Under the pieces are notes generated by a model, which had not been told where the DNA came from, ran no database searches, and worked only from the letters and a program-made list of their open reading frames with translations. A program made the translations under genes and the position numbers. A DNA stretch of 64,000 nt from an uncultured Atopobium sp. (GTDB taxonomy: Bacteria > Actinomycetota > Coriobacteriia > Coriobacteriales > Atopobiaceae), in NCBI GenBank assembly GCA_937997345.1, contig CALKTD010000031.1, forward strand, positions 1 through 64,000, in the 5' to 3' direction. Of the stretch, positions 1 to 7,335 are shown piece by piece (the first letter of the stretch is position 1; every line of letters starts with the position of its first letter).

Positions 1-252
1 TATGATTTTTATAATCTGGCTATTCTCCTTTCCAAACTCGGCATTGTGCAGATCAGATACAACTGCAATTTTATAGCCATCAAAGGCTCTCGGTATTCGC
101 TCGCTTTCTATGTGATAATAGGTCGTTCCTACAGTAAGGTTTTCCCATATTGTCCATACAGTCATAAAAGAAATAATCAAGAGAAAACAACGTATGAAAT
201 ATTTCCATTTCAAAAATTCTCTAATCCCTTTTACTATGTTATATCTGCTCAT
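1..252 (-). CDS. metallophosphoesterase, YkuE-like (partial, C-terminus beyond window)
   Basis: The minus strand reads open from an ATG at 252 to the window edge (84 codons, no stop). The N-terminus has basic residues, then a hydrophobic segment (about residues 20-36, FIRCFLLIISFMTVW), then a region leading to SDLHNAEFG (about 69-77). S-D-L-H is the first metal-binding motif (DxH) of calcineurin-like phosphoesterases, and a membrane anchor before it is typical of YkuE-type enzymes. Only the first metal motif is visible, so the metal centre cannot be checked. The gene starts 30 bases after the second ABC permease and on the same strand, so it is probably the last gene of that transcription unit. 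The upstream Shine-Dalgarno sequence is weak (GGGTATAGAA). The family call is good; its role in the cluster is unknown. Confidence 0.65.
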   Translation of the reverse strand, partial: MSRYNIVKGIREFLKWKYFIRCFLLIISFMTVWTIWENLTVGTTYYHIESERIPRAFDGYKIAVVSDLHNAEFGKENSQIIKII

Positions 253-282
253 TTCTATACCCACTACATATTTTTATGCTCC

Positions 283-1068
283 TTATCTTTTGTGTACATT
301 ATTTCTTTTCCCCTTTTTCTTGGTTTTCAGATGAATCGCTTTTTCATAAGAATATGGAATAAAGACAATCATTAACACTGATAGAAGTAGCACAGCCAAC
401 ATTGTAATATATGCCACTACATTATTTCCTTGGGGAAGAACATCATATTGGATAATTCGTAAGCCAGCAGTAACCGGATAATAATCGCCCAATCCCCTAG
501 GAATAAGAAAATTCCCACAAAAGCCATACATAAAAGCAATACACATCATCGGATAATATCCATTCACTTTCCTAAAGCCCCATATAATCAGGGGTAAAAC
601 GGATATATAAATACACATTCCAATGCCACAAATCTGCAATAAGGATTTTATTAAATGAAAAGTTGTAATTTCAGGAAGATGCAATAACGCAGCTCCAATG
701 ACAACAAAAATGAAATTTGTCAGCGATAGGATAAATGTTAATACACCAATAATAATGACCTTAGCAAAGGACAATCTCTTAATCGAAACAGGCACGGTCA
801 TAATGGATTTCAAAGTAGCATTACTATATTCTTGGTTAAAAATCATTCCGCCTGTAATCGTAATTGAAAATGGAAAAGCTACAAAAAAGTTATTCCAAAT
901 CGCTGCCATATAGAATTCCATAAAATTAGTAACTTGATTGTCCACGCTCTTTGACGCTACAAATTGAATATATGTCATAAACGCAGAAAAGAAGGCTCCA
1001 GCAAGTATGATCCAAAAGACGTTACATCTCTTGAGTTTCTTCAATTCACAAATCAATAATTGACCCAT
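283..1068 (-). CDS. ABC-2 type permease, lantibiotic-immunity type (second permease)
   Basis: This 261-residue protein has about six hydrophobic segments and the layout of the MutG/SpaG/NisG-like permeases. It opens with a short amphipathic stretch (MGQLLICELKKLKRCN) before the first membrane helix, and contains a loop after helix two with the motif FNQEYSNATLKSIMTVPVS, which is typical of this family. It would pair with the neighbouring permease and the ATPase to remove cationic antimicrobial peptides or lantibiotics from the membrane. The start is well supported by AGGAGGTG nine bases upstream. The stop of the first permease lies 6 bases before the start, so the two are cotranscribed. The C-terminus is lysine-rich (KTKKKGKRNN). 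The transported peptide cannot be predicted from sequence. Confidence 0.85.
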   Translation of the reverse strand: MGQLLICELKKLKRCNVFWIILAGAFFSAFMTYIQFVASKSVDNQVTNFMEFYMAAIWNNFFVAFPFSITITGGMIFNQEYSNATLKSIMTVPVSIKRLSFAKVIIIGVLTFILSLTNFIFVVIGAALLHLPEITTFHLIKSLLQICGIGMCIYISVLPLIIWGFRKVNGYYPMMCIAFMYGFCGNFLIPRGLGDYYPVTAGLRIIQYDVLPQGNNVVAYITMLAVLLLSVLMIVFIPYSYEKAIHLKTKKKGKRNNVHKR

Positions 1069-1074
1069 TCTCTC

Positions 1075-1839
1075 TTACACCTCCTTCTTTCTGTATACCA
1101 TTATTCCAATGAACACTGTGATCGCAAGGAATATCAATATATAACCTATCATCACAGGCGTTGGAACGACATATAAGTTAAACTTTTCCAAGCGTTCCTC
1201 TAAAGGAAAATATCCAAGATACCATCGAAATACCATTACAATTGGCAACACTCCTATTTTCGATTTTAGAAGCACCTCTCCTCCGGGGCCAGTGCATAGG
1301 TATGCCAATGCAAAGCAAATGACTCCATAGATAAATGACGCAATATTGGATACTGTAAAATTTTTGCCAAATGTAATGACAAATAGCACGACCGGCATGG
1401 AACAAGTAAAAATAAATACACCACTTAAAATGCTAAATAATACAAATGAAGATGCGTTCGTGGCATTTCCGATTATGAAAGCAAATAATATACTTGCACT
1501 CAGCTCTAATAAGCAATAAATAATCGCCAGTATCATAAGCATAATACACTTTGATAGAAAGATTTTTGTCCTGCTGACCGGTACGGTCAGTATATTTTTT
1601 AAAACGTCGTTTTCATCTTCGGTTAAGAAAATAATTGTCGATAACACCCCTAATACACAAGGCAAAAACAGCATTTCTCCAAATATAAATACCATTCTGA
1701 ATAACATGTAAAACGCTTGTTGCTGCCTAAGAGCAAGAAACAAAACGGGAAGCGGAAAAAGGCAGGCTACACCCATTGTTAAAGTGATAAATTTTCTTCT
1801 CTTTAACTTTTGAAATTCACATAGTACCAAATCAAGCAA
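1075..1839 (-). CDS. ABC-2 type permease, lantibiotic-immunity type (first permease)
   Basis: A roughly 255-residue integral membrane protein of the MutE/SpaE/NisE kind. It has an N-terminal CEFQKLKRRKF segment followed by about six hydrophobic helices, and the loop FLTEDENDVLKNILTVPVSRTKIFLSK matches the same loop of the second permease, so the two are paralogous half-permeases. The reading frame is also open from a GTG at 1848, but AGGAGGTG sits at a proper distance from a TTG at 1839, and the GTG would lie inside that ribosome-binding site. I therefore prefer the TTG. Either start overlaps the end of the ATPase gene by a few bases, which implies translational coupling. Confidence 0.83.
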   Translation of the reverse strand: MLDLVLCEFQKLKRRKFITLTMGVACLFPLPVLFLALRQQQAFYMLFRMVFIFGEMLFLPCVLGVLSTIIFLTEDENDVLKNILTVPVSRTKIFLSKCIMLMILAIIYCLLELSASILFAFIIGNATNASSFVLFSILSGVFIFTCSMPVVLFVITFGKNFTVSNIASFIYGVICFALAYLCTGPGGEVLLKSKIGVLPIVMVFRWYLGYFPLEERLEKFNLYVVPTPVMIGYILIFLAITVFIGIMVYRKKEV

Positions 1840-2755
1840 TGCCCTCACCTCCTGTAATTTTCTTGAAGTAATCTTCTAATGATTCTTCAAATAGATAAGC
1901 CTTATGCACATCAATTCCACTTTCTACAAATACTTTGTTCATTTTTGCGATTGGCAAATTCGTGTCGTATACCTCAATATTTTCTTTACCGGAAATCTTA
2001 AAGTTATCCGTTTTAAATACTTCCTGCAAGATTATCGAAGCCTGACAAACATCTGAAAGCTGGAACTGAATAGATACTTTATTTTTATTTTCCAATTCCT
2101 CAAGACTGGATTCCTCTAATAAAGTTCCATGGTCAATAATCCCTATATCATCTGCTACCAAAGCTATTTCCGATAGAATGTGGCTTGAAATCAAAATCGT
2201 TTTTCTTCGTTCTTCAGACAAACTTCGTATCAGTTTTCTAACTTCTGCTATTCCAATAGGATCTAACCCGTTGATCGGCTCATCTAAGATTAGCAGTTCA
2301 GGATCGTGCATTACCGCCAAAGCAATAGCAAGTCTTTGCTTCATACCAAGCGAATACTCTGAAAAAAGCTTCTTATTCTCATTGTTTAATCCAACCAGCG
2401 TCAGTGCTTCCTCTATTACATTTTTCTTCGTGACACCACGCATTCTGGCATACAACTTTAAATTTTCATAGCCGGTCAAATTCGGATAAAATCCGGGTGT
2501 TTCAATCAAATTCCCTACTCTTGGCAAGATTTTATGCAAATCCTTTTTTACATTCATACCAAAAATAAATGTTTCGCCCTCACTTGCTGAAGTGAGTCCA
2601 AGCAGGATTTTCATAAGGGTACTTTTACCAGCACCATTTCTACCTAATAAACCATAAATAGAACCTTGCTTCACATGAATATTAATGTCCGCCAGAGCTT
2701 TCTGCTCTCCATAGAATTTCGTTAAATGATTTGTCTCAATAATGTATTTACTCAT
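1832..2755 (-). CDS. ABC transporter ATPase, lantibiotic/bacitracin-resistance type
   Basis: This 307-residue nucleotide-binding subunit shows Walker A (GRNGAGKST, near residue 38), the signature loop YSLGMKQRLAIA (about 134-145), Walker B LLILDEP with the catalytic Glu, and a D-loop NGLDPIG. The C-terminal ~90 residues are the accessory region seen in BcrA/MutF/NisF-like ATPases. It would drive the two downstream permeases. The start at 2755 has an AGGAGG seven bases upstream. Its promoter region carries a tandem 11-bp repeat (2824-2845), and an antimicrobial-peptide sensing two-component pair is encoded just upstream, an arrangement like CprRK-CprABC and NisRK-NisFEG. The exact inducer and substrate are unknown. 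Confidence 0.9.
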   Translation of the reverse strand: MSKYIIETNHLTKFYGEQKALADINIHVKQGSIYGLLGRNGAGKSTLMKILLGLTSASEGETFIFGMNVKKDLHKILPRVGNLIETPGFYPNLTGYENLKLYARMRGVTKKNVIEEALTLVGLNNENKKLFSEYSLGMKQRLAIALAVMHDPELLILDEPINGLDPIGIAEVRKLIRSLSEERRKTILISSHILSEIALVADDIGIIDHGTLLEESSLEELENKNKVSIQFQLSDVCQASIILQEVFKTDNFKISGKENIEVYDTNLPIAKMNKVFVESGIDVHKAYLFEESLEDYFKKITGGEGIA

Positions 2756-2823
2756 CCCTAGACCTCCTAAGTTTTCTTATCATGGAAAAGTTTATCATCC
2801 GGACATTACACAAACCTGATAGC

Positions 2824-2845
2824 AACCTTGCAATAACCTTGCAAT
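2824..2845 (-). promoter_or_regulatory. tandem 11-bp direct repeat, probable response-regulator operator
   Basis: The plus strand reads AACCTTGCAAT twice in immediate succession (2824-2834 and 2835-2845). Two direct repeats with an 11-bp period place two half-sites on the same face of the helix, the usual layout for OmpR-family dimers. On the minus strand the repeats lie just upstream of a -10-like TAATGT in front of the ABC ATPase gene. The response regulator encoded at 3801-4505 is the natural candidate to bind here. The repeat is seen directly; the binding is inferred. Confidence 0.6.
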
Positions 2846-2850
2846 TATGA

Positions 2851-2887
2851 AAAGAAAATCTCACGTCCATAAGAAAACGTGAGATTT
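2851..2887 (-). terminator. intrinsic terminator after the histidine kinase gene
   Basis: AAATCTCACG (2856-2865) and CGTGAGATTT (2878-2887) form a perfect 10-bp stem. On the minus strand it is followed by TCTTTTC. It lies 4 bases past the kinase stop and separates the sensor genes from the transporter operon. Confidence 0.7.
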
Positions 2888-2890
2888 CAA

Positions 2891-3799
2891 CTATTTGCAA
2901 AACTCAATTTTAAATAGCGTAAACTGATTAGGAATACTTTCTACAAGGATTGTTCCTTTCATAAGCTGAGTAAGCTCATACGCAATGGATAAGCCAAGGC
3001 CACTGCCATTTCCTCGGCGTGAAGGATCACATTTATATAATCGCTCAAAAACATGACCAATGCTTTCTTCAGGAATACCAATACCGTTATCTTTAATTGT
3101 CACACTGACCTTTTCGCTATCATCATCAATCCGAATCTCTACTTTGTCGGCATGACTATGGGAAATTACATTTTGAACAATATTCCCAAATATACGGTAA
3201 TACGCATTTTTATCGAGTAAAACCCTTGATGGATATTCCGGTATATCCACCATATATTCCATTTTTCTTTCTTCAAAAACGGGAATCCAATTGACCAAAT
3301 AGCTTCGAGTCAATTCATTTATATCCACACTCTCGAAGTATAAAGCATATTCCTTTGAATTAAGTTTAAACCATTCAAACATACTATCTGTATAAGAGCT
3401 AAGATCCGCTGCTTTTTCTCTTATCACTTCTAAATATGCTTCTTTTTCTTCTCCAACTACAGTTTCATTTTTTATTGCATCTAAATACGCACGTATTACC
3501 GTCAGAGGTGTACGTATATCATGGGAAAAGCTTGTCAGCAGCTGATTGGTCGTTTTTTCTTTTACTCTCAGTTGCGAAATTTGATCTTCATAATCTGCAA
3601 TTGTATGGTTGATGCGAAAAGCAACAGGTGATAGAAAATCTCGTGGTTTCGATAATATTCTCCTATTGCCGTTACCACTATCTACATCCATCAAAACCTC
3701 TACGATTTCATTCATGCTTTTTTTCAACTTGTAGTATTGAAAAACTCCAAAAAGAACGACAGCCAGCAAAATTATAATCACAAAAATATATAGATTCAT
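2891..3799 (-). CDS. sensor histidine kinase, antimicrobial-peptide sensing type
   Basis: This 302-residue kinase has an N-terminal membrane helix (about residues 3-20), a short linker, and no large external sensor domain. The H-box reads SFSHDIRTPLTVIRAYLDAIKN, the N-box region is FGNIVQNVISHSHADK, and the G boxes are DNGIGIPEESIGHVFERLY and GNGSGLGLS. The ATG at 3799 (MNLYIFVI) is preferred over an upstream in-frame ATG because AGGAGG lies at the right distance, and because it starts 1 base after the regulator stop. Small kinases of this shape with few external residues are typical of the NisK/CprK/BceS-like groups that sense peptide antibiotics. It is cotranscribed with the response regulator. 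Confidence 0.88.
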   Translation of the reverse strand: MNLYIFVIIILLAVVLFGVFQYYKLKKSMNEIVEVLMDVDSGNGNRRILSKPRDFLSPVAFRINHTIADYEDQISQLRVKEKTTNQLLTSFSHDIRTPLTVIRAYLDAIKNETVVGEEKEAYLEVIREKAADLSSYTDSMFEWFKLNSKEYALYFESVDINELTRSYLVNWIPVFEERKMEYMVDIPEYPSRVLLDKNAYYRIFGNIVQNVISHSHADKVEIRIDDDSEKVSVTIKDNGIGIPEESIGHVFERLYKCDPSRRGNGSGLGLSIAYELTQLMKGTILVESIPNQFTLFKIEFCK

Positions 3800-3800
3800 A

Positions 3801-4505
3801 TTAGGTCTGCCTCCTATATTTTTTATTAAATCTATAGCCGACACCCTTTACCGTTTCTATATAGTCATTCATATTTGTAACAGTTTGCAGCTTCTTTCGT
3901 AATCTACTGATCACTGCCATGATGTTGTTATCATCGTAAATATACTCATCCTTCCATACGGATTCGTAAATAGATTGCTTCGTCAAAATTTTGCCCTGAT
4001 TTTTTGCTAAGAAAAATAGAATCTCATACTCCTTTGGATGAAGTTCACAGATACCAAATTCACCATGTACAGAGCGGTCATCAGGAAGGATCTTCAGACC
4101 ATCAAAGCATATTTCTGCATTTACTTCTTCAATCCCATTAAATACAGTGTAGCGACGAATCAAAGATAAAATTCTAACAACAAGTTCTGGCAGCTCAAAT
4201 GGTTTCGTTAGATAATCATCCGCACCGGTTCTAAATCCTTCGATTTTTAGGATACTGTCTGTTCTTGCAGTAAGCATTAGTATAGGGATATTGCTAAATT
4301 CTCGAATTTGTCGAAGGGTTTCAAAGCCATCCATACCCGGAAGCATGACATCCAGCACAACCGCCTGATAGTTGCCAGATTTTAGCTTAGAAATTCCTTC
4401 TAACCCAGACTCGCAAAAATCCAATGCAACATCTTCCGCAGCCATAGCTTTTTTTATGACATCACATAGCCTCAAATCATCATCTATCATTAAAACATTG
4501 TTCAA
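3801..4505 (-). CDS. response regulator, OmpR family
   Basis: A receiver domain (LMIDDDLRLCD acid pocket, phospho-acceptor Asp in VVLDVMLPG, conserved Thr in LMLTART and Lys in DYLTKPFE) is followed by a winged-helix DNA-binding domain (LHPKEYEILFFLAKN ... VISRLRKKL ... TVKGVGYRF). The frame is open from an ATG at 4523. The TTG at 4505 has GGGGTGA six bases upstream, while the ATG has no ribosome-binding site, so 4505 is chosen; this gives about 234 residues, the usual length. It lies between the EXLDI gene and the kinase gene, all on one strand. The likely target is the 11-bp repeat before the ABC ATPase gene. Confidence 0.9.
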   Translation of the reverse strand: MNNVLMIDDDLRLCDVIKKAMAAEDVALDFCESGLEGISKLKSGNYQAVVLDVMLPGMDGFETLRQIREFSNIPILMLTARTDSILKIEGFRTGADDYLTKPFELPELVVRILSLIRRYTVFNGIEEVNAEICFDGLKILPDDRSVHGEFGICELHPKEYEILFFLAKNQGKILTKQSIYESVWKDEYIYDDNNIMAVISRLRKKLQTVTNMNDYIETVKGVGYRFNKKYRRQT

Positions 4506-4541
4506 ATAAATCACCCCAGCCATTTCATTTTATTATTTACG

Positions 4542-5048
4542 CTAAATATCCAAAAACTCATAAGGCTTTGCCGAAAGAGAAGATTCACAGCACTCGGCAA
4601 GATACGTATCCTTCTCCTTTAGGCTCTCTATGTCCGGATATACGTTTAACACTCTATCACCAAGATTCCAAAAATCATGTGACCAAGACTGCGGGTTTTC
4701 CCATACGTGTGGATTCCCTTTCGCCCAATTCGGAAGCTCCTTGCGAACCTTGGTTGCCACTGCAAGCTGCCCTTTTGCAGTTTTATAAATCGTGTCAATC
4801 CTTATTCCACCGTCTACCGGACGTTCTACACGAGTAATCTCCATACCATAGAACATTACCTTTCTTCTTACCCCTTTTTCATAGAGGTTTAACTCAATCT
4901 TGTCATATCCTTCGCTTTTGTTGCGTTGAACACTTAGAAAGTCCTGAAGTGCCTGTATCACAGCGGCAGAAACACTTCCGGCGTACTTGGCAGCATCATC
5001 AAATAAGTGTAGATCTGCTTCTGCAACATAAATATTTTTTGTGGCCAT
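4542..5048 (-). CDS. EXLDI family protein (TIGR04342-like), probable RHH autoregulator
   Basis: The 168-residue protein ends in EFLDI (164-168), the C-terminal signature that names the EXLDI family, whose biochemical role is not established. The N-terminus (about residues 4-38, NIYVAEADLHLFDDAA ... SVSAAVIQALQDFL) looks like a ribbon-helix-helix DNA-binding fold: a beta strand, two helices, and the characteristic SVSAAV turn. The middle is rich in beta strands and aromatic residues (PNWAKGNPHVWENPQSWSHDFW). The ATG at 5048 has AGGAGG seven bases upstream; the ATG at 5054 is too close to it. The gene has a consensus promoter overlapped by a perfect palindrome and leads the regulator-kinase pair. 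I infer that it represses its own operon. Confidence 0.72.
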   Translation of the reverse strand: MATKNIYVAEADLHLFDDAAKYAGSVSAAVIQALQDFLSVQRNKSEGYDKIELNLYEKGVRRKVMFYGMEITRVERPVDGGIRIDTIYKTAKGQLAVATKVRKELPNWAKGNPHVWENPQSWSHDFWNLGDRVLNVYPDIESLKEKDTYLAECCESSLSAKPYEFLDI

Positions 5049-5093
5049 AACCATACCTCCTTATTTTTGTAACTTGTATCTGAAGTTTAGTAT

Positions 5094-5141
5094 CTATATG
5101 ATTATGAACATAATTATAATCATATAGAGGTATTTTGTCAA
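5094..5141 (-). promoter_or_regulatory. consensus promoter overlapped by a 12-bp inverted repeat (EXLDI operon)
   Basis: On the minus strand TTGACA (5136-5141) and TATAAT (5113-5118) are separated by exactly 17 bases. A perfect palindrome, CTATATGATTAT (5094-5105) and ATAATCATATAG (5116-5127) with a 10-base spacer, covers the -10 box and the expected start of transcription. This is a textbook place for a repressor. The EXLDI protein with its RHH-like N-terminus is the closest candidate. Confidence 0.75.
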
Positions 5142-5363
5142 GATAGACTTTCTTTCCATCATTATGATGTTGAAGACTGTGATTCTTCACTGGTACTGGG
5201 AGCCTAATATCAAAATGCAATATACAAAGTTCTTCATTTTTGCACAAAATAATAAAGGATGATTCTGCAACCATCCCCTATTACTGTATTCCAGTTATAA
5301 ACATTTCCCTTAATTGATTTTGCTCTATAAGTTTCCTTGGCATCTATTTCTGCAAATTTATTC

Positions 5364-5393
5364 TTCATTAGTAGCTTTGCAGCTACTAATGAA
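5364..5393. repeat. perfect 13-bp hairpin with 4-base loop
   Basis: TTCATTAGTAGCT (5364-5376), loop TTGC, AGCTACTAATGAA (5381-5393). There is no strong T tract on either side, so a terminator function is doubtful. It abuts the stop of the degenerate membrane-gene remnant at 5386-5562. It could be a weak terminator or a leftover end of a small mobile element. Confidence 0.5.
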
Positions 5394-5562
5394 GGATTTT
5401 CAGGTATTGGTCTTTTGTAGCAACGCTATAGTCTCCACATGTGCTGCTTGTTCTGGAGAAAAGGCAGATGACATGTATCTTTCCGATAATCAGCTCGCAG
5501 ACAATCCCTGCAATCAGAGTAATCGGAATCATGATTCCATAACCTAAAATTGCATATACCAA
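5386..5562 (-). pseudogene. remnant of a membrane protein gene, possibly an ECF-type S component
   Basis: A 58-codon stretch on the minus strand reads as a hydrophobic segment (LVYAILGYGIMIPITLIAG, then IVCELIIGK), followed by residues that look random, then a stop. It has no start codon and an in-frame stop lies just before it. The motif resembles the early helices of Trep_Strep/MptD-like ECF transporter S components, which in Firmicutes often follow a TetR gene and two ABC half-exporters, exactly the genes upstream here. I read it as decay of that gene. Similarity is judged by eye, so the family assignment is tentative. The rest of 5142-5598 shows no gene. Confidence 0.35.
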
Positions 5563-5598
5563 TTTTTATGTCGAAGATGTTGTTGTTAGTTCCAAACT

Positions 5599-7335
5599 TT
5601 AATTTGCAAATCTCCAGCTTTCCGCCTTGCTTCTCGATTCGATAAGATCTCGATAAAGACCTCCTTGCAGCATCAATTCATTATGTGTGCCGCACTGCTC
5701 AATCCCTGCTTTGTTCAGTACCAAAATCCGGTTTGCATTACGAATCGTCTTCAAGCGGTGCGCGATCATGATGACGGTTTTGTTTTGAGTAAGGGCTTCA
5801 ATGGCTGCTTTCAGCTTGTCTTCGTTTTCCGGATCAACATTTGCAGTAGCTTCATCAAAGATGATAATCGGTGCATCTTTCAGCATTGCTCTGGCAATTG
5901 AGATGCGCTGTTTTTCACCACCGGAAAGACTTGTTCCACCTTCTCCGATCATGCTCTGATAGCCATCGGGCAAGACGGAAATAAAGTCATGGCACTGGGC
6001 CTTTTTTGCCGCCGCAATCACATCATCGCGACTGGCATTTGGGCATCCGAATTTAATGTTGTTTTCAATCGTATCGGCAAAAAGATAGACATCTTGGAAG
6101 ACCATCGAAATATTATTCATGAGATATTCAAGGGAGTAATCTTTTATGTTCTTTCCTCCAAGGCGAATCTCTCCTGAATTGACATCCCAAAAGCGAGAGA
6201 TCAAATTGCAAAAAGTTGTTTTCCCTGAACCAGACGGCCCTACGATAGCCGTCATTGATCTTTCGGGGATATAGCAAGACACATTATTTAAGATTGGTTT
6301 TTCGCCATAGGCAAAAGAAACATTTTTAAATTCAATATCGTGTTGCTGAAGTGCATCATTGATATGACCTTCCGGCATATCTTGCATTTGATTGACGTAA
6401 TCATAAGAATCTATCGCGTTGTCAATGGTTCTAAGCATGGCCATAGCACTACCAGAAGCCAATAAACTGTTAAAAATCACAAAACTGGCAACCAACGTCA
6501 TGATGGTATAGTCCAAAGAAAGCTCTCCCGAAAAGAAGCATGAAAGTGCTGTGGCAATCATAACCGAAATCGTAATCGCAATGATGATTTTCAGCAGTAC
6601 CGTATAAGGTGTAACGGCCTTTTCAAGGCTCAACGTCGATTTTTTTGTTTCTTCAAAACTTTGATCCAGCTTGTTGTTATTTTGTCCGCCCAAGTTATAG
6701 GACTTGATGATCTGCATACCTTGCAAGGTTGCCAGTACTTCTTTCGTGAGATCATTTTGTACAACAGAAACTCGATCCGAACTCTTTTTAGATCTTTGCT
6801 GCATTAAGGCGGCCGCCGCCAAGAAAATCAAAGACCCAGCGATAGCAATGAGTGCAATTTTCCAATGGAGCATAAAAAGGGACAGGATAAATACCACGGT
6901 TACAAGCAGACCGCCGAATACCATAATAAAAAGTGTGGGCACCCAAGTTTCGAGACTGTCCAGCTTTGTCGTCGCAATGGCCGTTAAATTTCCTAAGCTA
7001 AAATCATTGAAAAAGCCCATTGGCACTTTTTTGATTTTTTCTCCCATAGCGATACGCTTATTTGCGGCTGTAAAATAGCCGGCATGCGTTTGCTTAAGCA
7101 TGGAATTTTTCTTAGAAATAATGATGCCCAGTAAGGAAAGCAATAAGAATGCGCTGCACATACCAATTGTCTGCCACGTAATTTCCTGCTTTATAATCGC
7201 CGCAATGACCAAATAGATGGCCATAAATTGAAAAACGTTAAAAATCGCGCCCAAAAAACTCCAGATCACCGAGGAGCGAATCATCCCTTGCTCACGCTCT
7301 GCAAATTTCCATAACTTCTTAAATGTATTAATCAT
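5599..7335 (-). CDS. ABC transporter, fused permease-ATPase half-exporter (second of pair)
   Basis: A 578-residue half-transporter: six membrane helices in residues ~15-310, then an ATPase with Walker A GPSGSGKTT, signature SLSGGEKQRISIARA, Walker B IIIFDEATANVD (catalytic Glu present) and switch His in IAHRLKT. It overlaps the first exporter gene by 8 bases and starts at an ATG at 7335 (MINTFKKLW) preceded by GAGGTGA; an upstream in-frame ATG at 7359 lacks this. The two proteins probably form a heterodimeric exporter. In related gene clusters an S component of an ECF transporter follows, and a fragment of such a gene may remain downstream. Substrate unknown; drug efflux or metal/siderophore related transport are both possible. 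Confidence 0.88.
   Translation of the reverse strand: MINTFKKLWKFAEREQGMIRSSVIWSFLGAIFNVFQFMAIYLVIAAIIKQEITWQTIGMCSAFLLLSLLGIIISKKNSMLKQTHAGYFTAANKRIAMGEKIKKVPMGFFNDFSLGNLTAIATTKLDSLETWVPTLFIMVFGGLLVTVVFILSLFMLHWKIALIAIAGSLIFLAAAALMQQRSKKSSDRVSVVQNDLTKEVLATLQGMQIIKSYNLGGQNNNKLDQSFEETKKSTLSLEKAVTPYTVLLKIIIAITISVMIATALSCFFSGELSLDYTIMTLVASFVIFNSLLASGSAMAMLRTIDNAIDSYDYVNQMQDMPEGHINDALQQHDIEFKNVSFAYGEKPILNNVSCYIPERSMTAIVGPSGSGKTTFCNLISRFWDVNSGEIRLGGKNIKDYSLEYLMNNISMVFQDVYLFADTIENNIKFGCPNASRDDVIAAAKKAQCHDFISVLPDGYQSMIGEGGTSLSGGEKQRISIARAMLKDAPIIIFDEATANVDPENEDKLKAAIEALTQNKTVIMIAHRLKTIRNANRILVLNKAGIEQCGTHNELMLQGGLYRDLIESRSKAESWRFAN

Noticed and set aside
4999..5274. Minus-strand frame of 91 codons upstream of the EXLDI gene
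   Set aside because: It covers the strong promoter and palindrome and overlaps the EXLDI start; the residues look random.
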